In this document: positions 1 to 11,928 of the stretch, piece by piece | Numbering within the stretch: the stretch's first letter is position 1 | Layout: each line of letters begins with the position of its first letter | Source: Tragulus kanchil | Lineage: Eukaryota > Chordata > Mammalia > Artiodactyla > Tragulidae | Assembly: GCA_022376925.1 (NCBI GenBank) | Contig: JAIOJX010000025.1 | Location: forward strand, 93,709,608 to 93,773,607 | Length of the DNA stretch: 64,000 bases | Direction: 5' to 3' | Translations under genes and position numbers: made by a program | Notes under the pieces: generated by a model | What the model was told of the DNA's origin: nothing | The model's database searches: none | What the model saw: only the letters and a program-made list of their open reading frames with translations

Positions 1-1914
1 GCCTTGCCTTTCACATGTTGGTCCATTCGGGGAGTGGGAGTGTCAATCTAGATACCAGCTAACTTGGCAGTAAACACACCTCTGCATCTTGCAGAAGCTA
101 ATCAGAAATGATAAGATTTGTAGTTTCATTAATGACATCTAGGAGTAGGCTGTCATTTATTAATTTTTATTAGTTACTTTATCATCCTGTCCTTTGAGAA
201 ATTTGTGTGAGAACTTTGTCATGGGAAAGGGTTGCAAAAAAGCTGTAAGAATATAACCTCTCCTTTCACATGGAAAAATACCAGTTCCATTAATCATAAG
301 ATGGAATTATGTACATAAACTTCTCATCACTCTAAAGACGTGATCCCACTCATGAGGAATGAAACACAGAGGGAAAACCCAGTCTAATGTAGGAGAGCTG
401 ACATTTTATAATTGTTTTCCCATTCTTCTGTGCTTGCATGTTTAGAAAGCAACCGAATTCATGTGTTGTTTATTGTTAGAGGTTTCATGAAGCATTTTGA
501 GTCCACACATTCTTAGACGCTTTTGTACAATGTTAAGCTATTTTCCCCACATAGGCCCCAGGACCTAAGAAGTTATATTTGATTGTAAATGAATGAAGAC
601 TTCTCCTTCCTACTGCTCACCAGTTTTGCTTGTTTGTTTGTGGACTCAAAAAACACTTCTTAAGTACCGACATGTCTGAGACAGCGTGCTGGGTGCTGTA
701 TGATTATGACACAATAGTAATCTTTATCGGTGTGCATTGGTCAGATCATGTGCTCTGAGGTCAGAATGCCGGATTTGAGAGGCAGGCTACTTGGTAGTGG
801 TGTGAACATGGAAAAGCCTCTTATTTGCTATTTAGAATAAAAGATCTTTGGGTGTTACATGTTTGTGTCTCACATTTAGCCAAGATGTGAGCTCCCAGTT
901 TTGCTATTTAGATAGAGTATTTTACATGCTTGCTATATTTTTAATTGAGGTCTTTGTCCCCACTGAGTGGCATTCAGCACTCAGTAAATGCCCACAGAAT
1001 AGATTTGCTGATGTACTGCTTGACGTCAAGAGTTCGTTTTTAGTTTTAGGACTGAAATGTAAAGCATCACCCAGTTCTTTGTTCTTCCCGTGCCCCTTGC
1101 CTTGCCTTTCACATGTTGGTCCATTCGGGGAGTGGGAGTGTCAATCTAGATACCAGCTAACTTGGCAGTAAACACACCTCTGCATCTTGCAGAAGCTAAT
1201 CAGAAATGATAAGATTTGTAGTTTCATTAATGACATCTAGGAGTAGGCTGTCATTTATTAATTTTTATTAGTTACTTTATCATCCTGTCCTTTGAGAAAT
1301 TTGTGTGAGAACTTTGTCATGGGAAAGGGTTGCAAAAAAGCTGTAAGAATATAACCTCTCCTTTCACATGGAAAAATACCAGTTCCATTAATCATAAGAT
1401 GGAATTATGTACATAAACTTCTCATCACTCTAAAGACGTGATCCCACTCATGAGGAATGAAACACAGAGGGAAAACCCAGTCTAATGTAGGAGAGCTGAC
1501 ATTTTATAATTGTTTTCCCATTCTTCTGTGCTTGCATGTTTAGAAAGCAACCGAATTCATGTGTTGTTTATTGTTAGAGGTTTCATGAAGCATTTTGAGT
1601 CCACACATTCTTAGACGCTTTTGTACAATGTTAAGCTATTTTCCCCACATAGGCCCCAGGACCTAAGAAGTTATATTTGATTGTAAATGAATGAAGACTT
1701 CTCCTTCCTACTGCTCACCAGTTTTGCTTGTTTGTTTGTGGACTCAAAAAACACTTCTTAAGTACCGACATGTCTGAGACAGCGTGCTGGGTGCTGTATG
1801 ATTATGACACAATAGTAATCTTTATCGGTGTGCATTGGTCAGATCATGTGCTCTGAGGTCAGAATGCCGGATTTGAGAGGCAGGCTACTTGGTAGTGGTG
1901 TGAACATGGAAAAG
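1..1914. repeat. Direct duplication 1 (offset 1098 bp)
   Basis: Bases 1-816 recur as 1099-1914 with no difference that I noticed. The first copy is cut by the window edge, so its true start is unknown. The 282 bp between copies (817-1098) is single copy in the window. The copies diverge after GGAAAAG. The second copy continues into a sensible MIR-like sequence, while the first continues differently. Most likely an assembly overlap, see findings. Confidence 0.95.
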
Positions 1915-1965
1915 TTATTTAATGTCTCTGTTTCAGCCTAGTCATCTCTAGGTAGGGATGTGTGA
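1825..1965 (+). repeat. MIR relic
   Basis: CTCTGAGGTCAGAATGCCGG, GTGTGAACATGG, AAAGTTATTTAATGTCTCTG, TTTCAGCC follow the MIR core order. Partial or full further displays at about 727-816 and 2935-3075 come from duplications 1 and 2. The 727-816 display breaks off mid-core. Confidence 0.75.
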
Positions 1966-1975
1966 GATTGCTACT

Positions 1976-2290
1976 TCTGCTGTGACAATTTACCAGAAAT
2001 ACAGTAACTTCAAACATCACATACTCAGTATCTTAATGTTCTATGAGAACTGTGTGAGTTCAGCAGGTTTCTCTCCTTCAGGTTCCACAAGGTCAAAATC
2101 AAGGTGTCAGCCTGAGCTCTTGCTTCCGGCTTCATTCAGGTTTGGGGGAGCTTTCAAGTTATCTGTGGTTGTGAGGCTGCGGTCCCTGTTTCCTTGCTGG
2201 CTTCTTATTCTGGAGACGGTCCACGTTCTTGAGCTGGCGACCTTCCTCCAGTTCAGAGTCAGCAGCAGCTCACTGTTCTATCTGATAGAT
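1976..2290 (+). repeat. Old dispersed repeat of unknown family (first display)
   Basis: Words such as CTGTGACAATTTACCAGAAA, GGTCAAAATCAAGGTGTCAG and the following TC-rich text resemble a common mammalian interspersed repeat that often carries ACAAAATACCACAGAC-type text. The long open frame (170 residues) in this stretch has no domain I recognise. Second display at 3086-3400. Confidence 0.5.
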
Positions 2291-3780
2291 GAGCGAATTT
2301 TCATAAATCCTTGTGTGAGACTTAATGAGGAAATAAAAAGCTGCTTCAGTAAATTTGGCGCCATGAAGCTAAATATTTTGGTTCTTTCAATGGCTGACCT
2401 TCTCATGGCCCTGAGATACATTGTAGTAGAGATTAGCATTTTCCCAGTTGTTTTGTTTTTTTCTGCTTGAAGCTAAGATTGTACGTACAGTATAACTTCC
2501 TGGCCGTCAAAAAGTCAAAGCACGTGACAAGCACTAGGATGTCCAGATTAGAGTTAGGTGCCATCCCGTGATGTAGGTCCAGTGTTGCTGATTATGATCT
2601 TAATCTCTTTTTAATGAGAGCAAATACGTGTCACGGGGTTCAGCGTTTGCTTCCTAATCTGAAACAGAAGTTCTTATGGTCCAATCTTCTTCAACTGCTG
2701 AGTAGTTTACCTGTATACCACACATACTGTGTGCTAGTTTGTTGTTAATGGCTTAGCTTAAAAAAAAGTCGGTCAAATTCAGCCAACAATGATAATCTTT
2801 TCAGAAACATGGATAATTGGAAGTGACACTTTTCAAAACCCCTTATGCTCACCAGGCTTTTGGGCTTTTAAGTACCGACATGTCTGAGACAGCGTGCTGG
2901 GTGCTGTATGATTATGACACAATAGTAATCTTTATCGGTGTGCATTGGTCAGATCATGTGCTCTGAGGTCAGAATGCCGGATTTGAGAGGCAGGCTACTT
3001 GGTAGTGGTGTGAACATGGAAAAGTTATTTAATGTCTCTGTTTCAGCCTAGTCATCTCTAGGTAGGGATGTGTGAGATTGCTACTTCTGCTGTGACAATT
3101 TACCAGAAATACAGTAACTTCAAACATCACATACTCAGTATCTTAATGTTCTATGAGAACTGTGTGAGTTCAGCAGGTTTCTCTCCTTCAGGTTCCACAA
3201 GGTCAAAATCAAGGTGTCAGCCTGAGCTCTTGCTTCCGGCTTCATTCAGGTTTGGGGGAGCTTTCAAGTTATCTGTGGTTGTGAGGCTGCGGTCCCTGTT
3301 TCCTTGCTGGCTTCTTATTCTGGAGACGGTCCACGTTCTTGAGCTGGCGACCTTCCTCCAGTTCAGAGTCAGCAGCAGCTCACTGTTCTATCTGATAGAT
3401 GAGCGAATTTTCATAAATCCTTGTGTGAGACTTAATGAGGAAATAAAAAGCTGCTTCAGTAAATTTGGCGCCATGAAGCTAAATATTTTGGTTCTTTCAA
3501 TGGCTGACCTTCTCATGGCCCTGAGATACATTGTAGTAGAGATTAGCATTTTCCCAGTTGTTTTGTTTTTTTCTGCTTGAAGCTAAGATTGTACGTACAG
3601 TATAACTTCCTGGCCGTCAAAAAGTCAAAGCACGTGACAAGCACTAGGATGTCCAGATTAGAGTTAGGTGCCATCCCGTGATGTAGGTCCAGTGTTGCTG
3701 ATTATGATCTTAATCTCTTTTTAATGAGAGCAAATACGTGTCACGGGGTTCAGCGTTTGCTTCCTAATCTGAAACAGAAG

Positions 3781-5927
3781 TTCTTATGGTCCAATCTTCT
3801 TCAACTGCTGAGTAGTTTACCTGTATACCACACATACTGTGTGCTAGTTTGTTGTTAATGGCTTAGCTTAAAAAAAAGTCGGTCAAATTCAGCCAACAAT
3901 GATAATCTTTTCAGAAACATGGATAATTGGAAGTGACACTTTTCACTAATGGAAAAAGTTAGTTCTCCTCCTAGGAAAAGGTTGATGTTAAGGAAGATGA
4001 TGACTGTTTCAATTATTAACCATTATTCCATGTGCAAAGTTCTCTTAAGCTCTTTGGTTCATAAATTATACACTTTTTATTTTTTATTCAAATTTAACTC
4101 TAGAAGTAATTACACTTCTAAATCAGTTAAAATATTTTAATACATCTGCAAGGTGCGTTTCACTTCTGTTTCTGAGGCCTTTCTGTGGAAATGAATTGCC
4201 AAGTATCCTTCCCCTATGATCCAAGGCCCCTTTTTCTTATCATTTAAATACTCCCTGGAGTATAATTCCTATGTAACACTCTGACCCAGCTGATGCTGTA
4301 AATGAACTACATAATTCCTCATTTCTTCTAGGTGTGTTCGAGTTATAGATGTCTTTTAATTCCTATAGTATTATGTCTTACTGGGTGTATCAATCTATTA
4401 AAACTATCTTGATCATTCTTTATATGAAAGACATTGAGGAGATTTAAAAGATGTTTAAAACTCTGAAAGAGCTTACATTTGCCAGTTCGTGGATTTTTTA
4501 AAATTGTCTCCAAACATCAAATGCATTGCCATCTAGGTCCTCCTGACAATCTTAGTTACAATTACTGTCACCGCTCGTCATCCTGGCCTGTACTCCCAGT
4601 CTCCTCTAGCCCTATTACCATATTTATTGTTCAGTGTCTCACCCAGGAGAATAAAAATTCCATCAAGGCAAGGATTTATCCTTGTTTCCTGATGTATGCC
4701 AAATGCTTAGAACTCTGCCTACGAATTACTCAAGCTACTTGTAGTCTTGTATGATGGAAGTATTCCATATACAAATTTTTCACATGTAAAACAAGACACA
4801 TTCCGACTTTGTCCAGAATCTGCCCACGCCTCACTGTCTCACCATCAATGTTCTTATGGTCCAATCTTCTTCAACTTTGCTTTGAGTAGTTTACCTGTAT
4901 ACCACACATACTGTGTGCTAGTTTGTTGTTAATGGCTTAGCTTAAAAAAAAGTCGGTCAAATTCAGCCAACAATGATAATCTTTTCAGAAACATGGATAA
5001 TTGGAAGTGACACTTTTCACTAATGGAAAAAGTTAGTTCTCCTCCTAGGAAAAGGTTGATGTTAAGGAAGATGATGACTGTTTCAATTATTAACCATTAT
5101 TCCATGTGCAAAGTTCTCTTAAGCTCTTTGGTTCATAAATTATACACTTTTTATTTTTTATTCAAATTTAACTCTAGAAGTAATTACACTTCTAAATCAG
5201 TTAAAATATTTTAATACATCTGCAAGGTGCGTTTCACTTCTGTTTCTGAGGCCTTTCTGTGGAAATGAATTGCCAAGTATCCTTCCCCTATGATCCAAGG
5301 CCCCTTTTTCTTATCATTTAAATACTCCCTGGAGTATAATTCCTATGTAACACTCTGACCCAGCTGATGCTGTAAATGAACTACATAATTCCTCATTTCT
5401 TCTAGGTGTGTTCGAGTTATAGATGTCTTTTAATTCCTATAGTATTATGTCTTACTGGGTGTATCAATCTATTAAAACTATCTTGATCATTCTTTATATG
5501 AAAGACATTGAGGAGATTTAAAAGATGTTTAAAACTCTGAAAGAGCTTACATTTGCCAGTTCGTGGATTTTTTAAAATTGTCTCCAAACATCAAATGCAT
5601 TGCCATCTAGGTCCTCCTGACAATCTTAGTTACAATTACTGTCACCGCTCGTCATCCTGGCCTGTACTCCCAGTCTCCTCTAGCCCTATTACCATATTTA
5701 TTGTTCAGTGTCTCACCCAGGAGAATAAAAATTCCATCAAGGCAAGGATTTATCCTTGTTTCCTGATGTATGCCAAATGCTTAGAACTCTGCCTGACGTA
5801 ATTACTCTATAGCTACTTGTAGCTACTTGTGAGTGATGGAAGTATTCCATATACAAATTTTTCACATGTAAAACAAGACACATTCCGACTTTGTCCAGAA
5901 TCTGCCCACGTCTCACTGTCTCACCCA
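3781..5927. repeat. Direct duplication 3 (offset about 1070-1082 bp)
   Basis: 3781-4846 recurs as about 4851-5927, essentially head to tail. There are small indels: four extra bases in copy two near 4887, and a disturbed patch at 4721-4752 versus 5795-5834, where copy two carries the ten-base word AGCTACTTGT twice. Confidence 0.95.
4540..4720 (+). repeat. Possible L2 relic
   Basis: TC-rich text ending AGGCAAGGATTTATCCTTG, CCAAATGCTTAGAACTCTGC resembles the L2 3' end. Repeated at about 5614-5794 by duplication 3. Confidence 0.5.
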
Positions 5928-6099
5928 TGTCAACGTGGTCCTGGCCAGCAGGCCTTTCTCTTCTGGGGTTGTCACAGGGGTCCTCTAACTGTAGCCTGCC
6001 TGAGTTGCACTGCGCCTCCCACAGTCAGGATTCAGCGCAGCAGCCAGAGTGGTCCTTTCAAGTCTCCCCGCAGCTGAAAATCCTCACTCTGGAGGTGGG

Positions 6100-6500
6100 G
6101 GGGAACAAACATGGCTTCTACGGCTATAATGATCTGCTCTGTTCCTACTTGACCCTGACTGTCTCCTGATTTCATTTCCTGCAATTCTTCCCCCTACCAC
6201 CCCTGATACACTTTGGGCCTTAATGCTTATGTCCACTGCTTAGAATGACTTCCCTCTTTTCTTCATTTCTGCTCAGTTGTCTGCACAGCAGAGAGGCCTT
6301 CTTGACCTTGATAAGGTGAAGAGGATCACTGCCTTATTAAGAGGGCTTCCCTGCCATCCCCCACTCCTGCGTCACTCTGCTTTATTCTCCCTTGTCCTAT
6401 TTTATTTCTGTTCATAGCACTTTGTGTTAGTTTGTCACGCATATGCTAATTTGATTGTCGTCTCTCTTCCCTCAGACAAATTGTGCTTAATAAAAGCATG
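6100..6500 (+). repeat. L2 relic
   Basis: GCTTAGAATGACTTCCCTC, AGAGAGGCCTTCTTGACC, GTTCATAGCACTTTG, TTGTCGTCTCTCTTCCCTC give the usual L2 order (effective length a few hundred bp). Single copy in the window. Confidence 0.65.
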
Positions 6501-6985
6501 ACGTTTATTTTGTTCGGTGCTGTATCCCTGGTGTTAGAGACAGTCAGACACACAGAAAGCATGCAGTCAGCATCACACATAGTGTGGAAAAGTGTAATTA
6601 GAAATAAATGTGCCCAAAATAGAAGCATTGCTGACTCTTATTTATGATGTGAGACCTTCAGACATAGTCATAACCAATATAAATGCAAGATCATGAATGA
6701 ATATGGTACTGTTTATTATATTTAGGTATCAGTCAATCCAAAGCAATGCAAGAAATAATAAAGTAGTTGTGAGCTTTGTTTCTAGAAAACATCAAAAGGC
6801 ATCTCCTTAGGCGCATTTGCACCCATACTGGCTGGACATTCTTTTTACAGGTTCCCTCTATATGTGTAGAGCAGTTACCAATCTTGTGTGGAGGAAATTT
6901 TGTCCGTAGAGTGGCTGTAGGTGGGCAGTAAAGGTGATATTTACCCCGTGTTTCTGAAAAAGCAGTGTAAATTGCAGAGTTTCAG

Positions 6986-7153
6986 TATTACAGCGGGTGC
7001 TAAGTCACTGCGTTGTGTCCGACTCTTTGCTGCCCTGGGGACTGCAGCCCACCAGGCACCTCTGTCCATGGGAATCTCCAGGCAAGAATTCTGGAGGGGG
7101 TTGTCACGCCCTCTTCCAGGGGATCTTCCTGAGCCAGGGATCAAACCCATGTC
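6986..7153 (-). mobile_element. Bov-tA SINE, tRNA head missing
   Basis: Antisense Bov-tA body: GTGCTAAGTCACTGC, GTCCGACTCTTTGC, the CTCTGTCCATGGGAATC block, then GATCTTCCTGAGCCAGGG and ATCAAACCCATGTCTC. It ends before the A-box part of the tRNA-like head, so the head is truncated. The open frames on both strands here are by-products of the SINE. Confidence 0.9.
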
Positions 7154-7390
7154 TCATGTAATTAATCGGTATGAAGAGACTAGAAGAAATGCTAAAAAAG
7201 TAAATTCTTTACTTCGCTCTCAGTATGTTTGAACAAAGATTTGGGAGGTAAATGGTGAATATTAAGGTCCAGGTGTGGTGTGTTGCTGTGAGATCCACGT
7301 AGAAGTCTTTTATGTCCTCACCCAACAAGTGAACCAGTGAATCTGTCTTCCATTAGAGGAGGCAAGAATGCTTGTGGGTAGAAGGAGGTA

Positions 7391-7724
7391 GGGCTTCCCC
7401 TGGTGGTCCAGTGGGTAAGGACACCGCCTTGTAGTGCAAGGGGCGCCGGTTCGAGCCCTGGCCTGGGAAGATCCCACGTGCCGCGGAGCGGCTGGACTGA
7501 TGTGTCCAATCACCGAACCGGAGCTCTGGAGCGCATGTGCCCAGAGCCGGTGCTCTGCAACGACAGAGGCCACCGCGATGGGAGGCCCACAGGAGCCAAA
7601 GAACGAAGATGAATGAAGATAGAGAAGTGAAAGACCAATAGACGTGGCCCGCCCACTCCCCTCCCTCCCCGACCCGACCCCCGCCCAAAGTAAATAAATA
7701 AATAAATCTTTAAAAAAAAAAAAA
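7391..7724 (+). mobile_element. Young tRNA-derived SINE, complete
   Basis: Starts GGCTTCCCCTGGTGG, has an A-box-like TGGTCCAGTGG and a B box GGTTCGAGCCC, then a GC-rich body (GTGCCGCGGAGCGGCTGG, GGCCACCGCGATGGGAGG) and a 3' end with (TAAA)n and a long A run. It is flanked by an approximately 12-bp target-site duplication, AGAAGGAGGTAG (7380-7391 and 7725-7736). Near-identical to the copy at 59397. One B-box base differs from GGTTCGATCCC. Confidence 0.95.
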
Positions 7725-8227
7725 AGAAGGAGGTAGACATATTTTCCCCCTCATATTTATTTTTGTTTTAGGAGAGCATGTTTACTGATTCTTTCGTTCA
7801 TGCCATAAAGGATTTCATGGTATTTTGTTAAGTTGGAGATTCTCTGCATAGATGTCTCCCTTTCCATTTTTTGTCAGTTTTATTTCCTGGGTAATTATTC
7901 ATTGTGTTTCAAAATAGTGGAAGTAAATGCTCAAAAGTATTGCTACATTTTCAAAGATGTCGTAAATTCCCAACTATTTTGATTTTTTTTTTTTTTTGAA
8001 TCTGATATCTTCACACATTGCCTGCTATAGAGTTTGAAGTTTCAATTTAGAGTCAGAAAGAAGGCCGGATGTCGATTGTCAGGACTGTTGGAAAGCTGTT
8101 GCTTATACCCTGAAATGCTTTAAATTAATGTGCAATTTTAGAAAAAAAGCACATACCCATGAAAACAGCCAGACTCACTATGCGTTAGTCATCATAAAAA
8201 TAAAAAAACAGGAGTACATTTTCTCCT

Positions 8228-8549
8228 ATTTTTTTTTTTTAATTTTATTTATTTTGGACTGTGCTGAGTCTTCCCTGCTTCACGGGCTTTTCTCTAAGTT
8301 GCAGTGCGTGACTTCTTATTGCAGTGGCTTCTGTTATGGACATAGGCTATAGGGTGTGTGGGTTTCAGTAGTTGCCGCACACGGGCTCAGCAGTTGTGGC
8401 TCCCAGGCTCTAGAGCACAGACTCAGTAGTGTGGCCCCCGGGCGTAGTTGCTCCATGGCATGTGGGATCTTTCTGGGTCAGGGATCAAACCCATGTCTCC
8501 TGCATTGGCAGGTGAACGCTTTACCACTAACCCACCAGGGAAGCCCCTC
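8228..8549 (-). mobile_element. CHR-type tRNA-derived SINE
   Basis: Reverse-strand element. A T run and TTATTTATTTTGGACTG at the left are the 3' end. The CAGTAGT/TGTGGC body repeats follow. At the right, CATTGGCAGG ... CCACCAGGGAAGCCC is the tRNA-like head. This is the older SINE type shared by ruminants, hippos and whales. Confidence 0.9.
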
Positions 8550-8759
8550 TCAGTTCATATTTATCTTTATAATATATAGGTATGAGAAATGAGTAGTCTT
8601 CAATTTTTTTTTTATCACTCCAAACTTATTTCCATTTTCCTAAGTATTTCTTCTAGGCAAGATCATAGTACAGTAGAAAATAATGCAGTCAGATGCAACA
8701 TACCACATCTTTATGGAGTATCAAAATATTTGATTATGATTTTTTATGTAATTTAAATT

Positions 8760-9055
8760 AGGGCTTTCTTGCTGGCTCAGTGGTAAAGAATCTGCCTGCC
8801 ATTGCAGGATATATGGGTTCGATCCCTGGTCTGTGAAGATCCCACATGCCACAGGAGGAGCTGAGCCCTGTGAGCCACAACTATTGAGCCTGTGCCTCAA
8901 TCCCGGGAGCCACAACTACTGAACCCACGTACTGCAGCTGTTGAAACCCTTGTGCCCTACAGCTCAGATTCTGCAACAAGAAAAACCACTGCATTGAGAA
9001 GCCTACACACCCCAACTAGAGAGTAGCCCCTGCTTGCTACAACTAGAGAAAAAAA
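8760..9055 (+). mobile_element. CHR-type tRNA-derived SINE, diverged
   Basis: Head GGGCTTTCTTGCTGGCTCAG, B box GGTTCGATCCC, then the repetitive AGCCACAACTA / GAACCCACGTACTGC body and AACTAGAGA(G/A) near the 3' end. Many differences from the neighbouring copies suggest an older insertion. No clear target-site duplication. Confidence 0.88.
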
Positions 9056-9334
9056 GTTAATACAAACAATTTCTAGTATCAAGAGATCTATTTTGCTCTC
9101 TATATTATAGTTTATTGGATCATGTTGTTTGTGATCAATAAGAAATAGTTATTCAAATCATAAATAGAGGGCTCTCCAGTATGATTCTACCAAAGATGGA
9201 AATCTATACATTTTAGGCATTGTTATTTTTGACAGCATCTCTTACTCTAATGTTTATAAAAGTAGAATAGATTCATATTAAAAGACATTTCACTAAAACC
9301 TCAGTGTGCTCATATAACTGAGTTAATGAAGGTA

Positions 9335-9560
9335 AAGCAAAAATTTACTGTTATTTAACAAATACTTAACAAAGCTCTTAGTATGTGTCAGCTATTCTGT
9401 TTTAAAGACTCTGCAGCTGTCCACTCATTTAATCCTCATCACAGACCTGTTAGACAGTTAATATTACCACTTAAAAACAAGGAAACAGTTCAGTGAAGAG
9501 TGAGGTCACAAAGGTAGTAGGTGGCCAGACCTGCTTGCTGACCCACAAAGTGGCTCCCAA
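9335..9560 (-). repeat. MIR (first display)
   Basis: Antisense MIR: AACAAATACTTAACAAAG, TCATTTAATCCTCATCACAG, GTTAATATTACCACTT, AGTGAGGTCACAAAGG, CTTGCTGACCCACAAAG. Second display 10464-10690 by duplication 4. Confidence 0.85.
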
Positions 9561-10026
9561 GCCTGCATTCCTATCCTGTGCTCCATAGCTGCTCTCAGTG
9601 GCAATCTATGATTTTGTGTTTTCACTTCCTGCCATTGCACATTACCTGTGTATCTTGTAACATTGACACTCCTCTTCCTTTGCATGTTATTTGACTCACT
9701 TTTCCGTTTCTTACACTCTTGACAGGCTGAAGCATCTGGCCTATCTAAATTAAAGAATCCAGTGTGTGTTACATATAATTGGATCAAGTTTTTATTCTCT
9801 TAGATGTCTGTCTAACTGGTGGATTGTCATTTCCCGAAAGTATTTGCTATGAAAGATTTGTGCTTCCTTCTGATAGAAAATAGTATACAAAATTACTTAA
9901 GATAGCAACTTTACTGTATCTAGATATTGACGAAACAAATGGCTGAGAATTGAGGGAAAGTTTTCTCATTTCTGCCCATGAATTTTGGCATATTGTTGGA
10001 TGTTTTTGGCTTTGTGCAGAGTTACT

Positions 10027-10258
10027 GGGGCTTTTCTGGTGGCTCAGTGGATAAAGAATCTGTCTACAGTGCAGGAGACACACAAGACTTGGGTTCAATC
10101 ACTGGATTGTGAATATCCCCTGGAGGAGAAAATGGCAACCCACTCCAGTATTCTTGCCTGGGAAATCCTATGTGCATAGGATTCTGACAGGCTATAGTAC
10201 AAAGAGTCGCAAAGAGTCAGATACGCCCAGTCAGGCTGAGTGATCAAGCACACACAAG
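10027..10258 (+). mobile_element. Bov-tA SINE (copy in first unit of duplication 4)
   Basis: GGGCTTTTCTGGTGGCTCAG head, then CCCCTGGAGGAGAAAATGGC, AACCCACTCCAGTATTC, TTGCCTGGGAAATCC, and a diverged tail with AAAGAGTCAGATACG and CACACACAAG. Complete but diverged. Confidence 0.92.
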
Positions 10259-10463
10259 GTTATTAGGCTTTTGTATGAGGCATATAAAAGCTAAACGAGG
10301 GCTCTCCAGTATGATTCTACCAAAGATGGAAATCTATACATTTTAGGCATTGTTATTTTTGACAGCATCTCTTACTCTAATGTTTATAAAAGTAGAATAG
10401 ATTCATATTAAAAGACATTTCACTAAAACCTCAGTGTTCTCATATAACTAAGTTAATGAAGGT

Positions 10464-10690
10464 AAAGCAAAATTTACTGTTATTTAACAAATACTTAACA
10501 AAGCTCTTAGTATGTGTCAGCTATTCTGTTTTAAAGACTCTGCAGCTGTCCACTCATTTAATCCTCATCACAGACCTGTTAGACAGTTAATATTACCACT
10601 TAAAAACAAGGAAACAGTTCAGTGAAGAGTGAGGTCACAAAGGTAGTAGGTGGCCAGACCTGCTTGCTGACCCACAAAGTGGCTCCCAAG
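10464..10690 (-). repeat. MIR (second display)
   Basis: Copy of the MIR at 9335 within duplication 4. Confidence 0.85.
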
Positions 10691-11155
10691 CCTGCATTCC
10701 TATCCTGTGCTCCATAGCTGCTCTCAGTGGCAATCTATGATTTTGTGTTTTCACTTCCTGCCATTGCACATTACCTGTGTATCTTGTAACATTGACACTC
10801 CTCTTCCTTTGCATGTTATTTGACTCACTTTTCCGTTTCTTACACTCTTGACAGGCTGAAGCATCTGGCCTATCTAAATTAAAGAATCCAGTGTGTGTTA
10901 CATATAATTGGATCAAGTTTTTATTCTCTTAGATGTCTGTCTAACTGGTGGATTGTCATTTCCCGAAAGTATTTGCTATGAAAGATTTGTGCTTCCTTCT
11001 GATAGAAAATAGTATACAAAATTACTTAAGATAGCAACTTTACTGTATCTAGATATTGACGAAACAAATGGCTGAGAATTGAGGGAAAGTTTTCTCATTT
11101 CTGCCCATGAATTTTGGCATATTGTTGGATGTTTTTGGCTTTGTGCAGAGTTACT

Positions 11156-11387
11156 GGGGCTTTTCTGGTGGCTCAGTGGATAAAGAATCTGTCTACAGTG
11201 CAGGAGACACACAAGACTTGGGTTCAATCACTGGATTGTGAATATCCCCTGGAGGAGAAAATGGCAACCCACTCCAGTATTCTTGCCTGGGAAATCCTAT
11301 GTGCATAGGATTCTGACAGGCTATAGTACAAAGAGTCGCAAAGAGTCAGATACGCCCAGTCAGGCTGAGTGATCAAGCACACACAAG
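11156..11387 (+). mobile_element. Bov-tA SINE (second display of the one at 10027)
   Basis: Identical in order and sequence to the element 1129 bp upstream, including its flanks, so it is the same insertion repeated by duplication 4 and should be counted once. Confidence 0.92.
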
Positions 11388-11415
11388 GTTATTAGGCTTT
11401 TGTATGAGGCATATA

Positions 11416-11904
11416 TCAAATGCTAAACTCTGACATGTTGTGTTTAAAAAGCTACATAAGAATTTAAAGTTGCCTCCCATTTTCTCTGTGCATAGACTCC
11501 TGATTCCTGAGTTCGGTGTCACTCATGGAGATCTGGGAAGGTCCCTTATATCAAATTTTATTCAACCAAGAGATTCTTGCTTTCAGCAGACTTAAAGGCA
11601 AAAATAAAATGGAAGATTCCGCTACGGATAAAAGCCCAATCATCTTAATTGGTGGCAAGAAAACACAGAATTGAAATACCAACCTGTTTTATTCAATGAG
11701 TAAAAAGCTTGTGGGTTTCAGGATGTCTTCATTAAGTCAGTTATTCTTTAAAATTAAAATCAAAATTTTTGAGGATCAAAGAAAAAGCAAAAGTGCCTCT
11801 TTATAATGGTACATCTCAGTCCCTGGGAGTAATTTTCTGAATTAAATGATGGAATGTATTGCACTGTGTATCTTTGTTATTACAGTAAAATATGCCTAAG
11901 AACA
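11416..11904. other. FAM13A intron end, no repeat recognised
   Basis: Single-copy AT-rich sequence between duplication 4 and the acceptor. The preceding FAM13A exon is not in it. Confidence 0.6.
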
Positions 11905-11928
11905 AGTTTTTTTTTTTTTTCTTTCCAG
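11905..11928 (+). promoter_or_regulatory. 3' splice site of the FAM13A exon
   Basis: A run of pyrimidines (about 14 T followed by CTTTCC) ends in AG at 11927-11928, immediately before the coding match begins. This is a strong polypyrimidine tract and acceptor for the + strand. The exact T count may be unreliable because other homopolymers differ between repeated copies in this window. Confidence 0.9.

Larger units (their letters stand above)
1758..3945. repeat. Direct duplication 2 (offset 1110 bp)
   Basis: 1758-2835 recurs as 2868-3945. The 32-bp spacer 2836-2867 resembles a corrupted form of the sequence just upstream of copy one (about 1707-1757), sharing TGCTCACCAG and nearby T-rich text. 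The left 157 bp also belongs to duplication 1, so that piece is present three times. The 170-residue open frame at 1958 and its identical twin at 3068 lie inside this block and look like chance frames in an old repeat. Confidence 0.95.
9167..11415. repeat. Direct duplication 4 (offset 1129-1130 bp)
   Basis: 9167-10286 recurs as 10297-11415. Differences are two substitutions near 9307-9320 and a one-base change in an A run. The short spacer (AAAGCTAAAC) looks like a shortened form of the sequence following copy two (TCAAATGCTAAAC). The block contains a MIR and a complete Bov-tA, so both appear twice. Confidence 0.95.

Noticed and set aside
1958..2470. 170-residue open frame, repeated exactly at 3068-3580
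   Set aside because: The repeat is due to duplication 2, not to selection. The frame overlies an old dispersed repeat, shows no domain, and has no supporting splice sites.
7391..7470. tRNA gene
   Set aside because: The A-box and B-box words belong to a SINE head. The sequence does not fold as a full cloverleaf and is followed by a SINE body and A tail.
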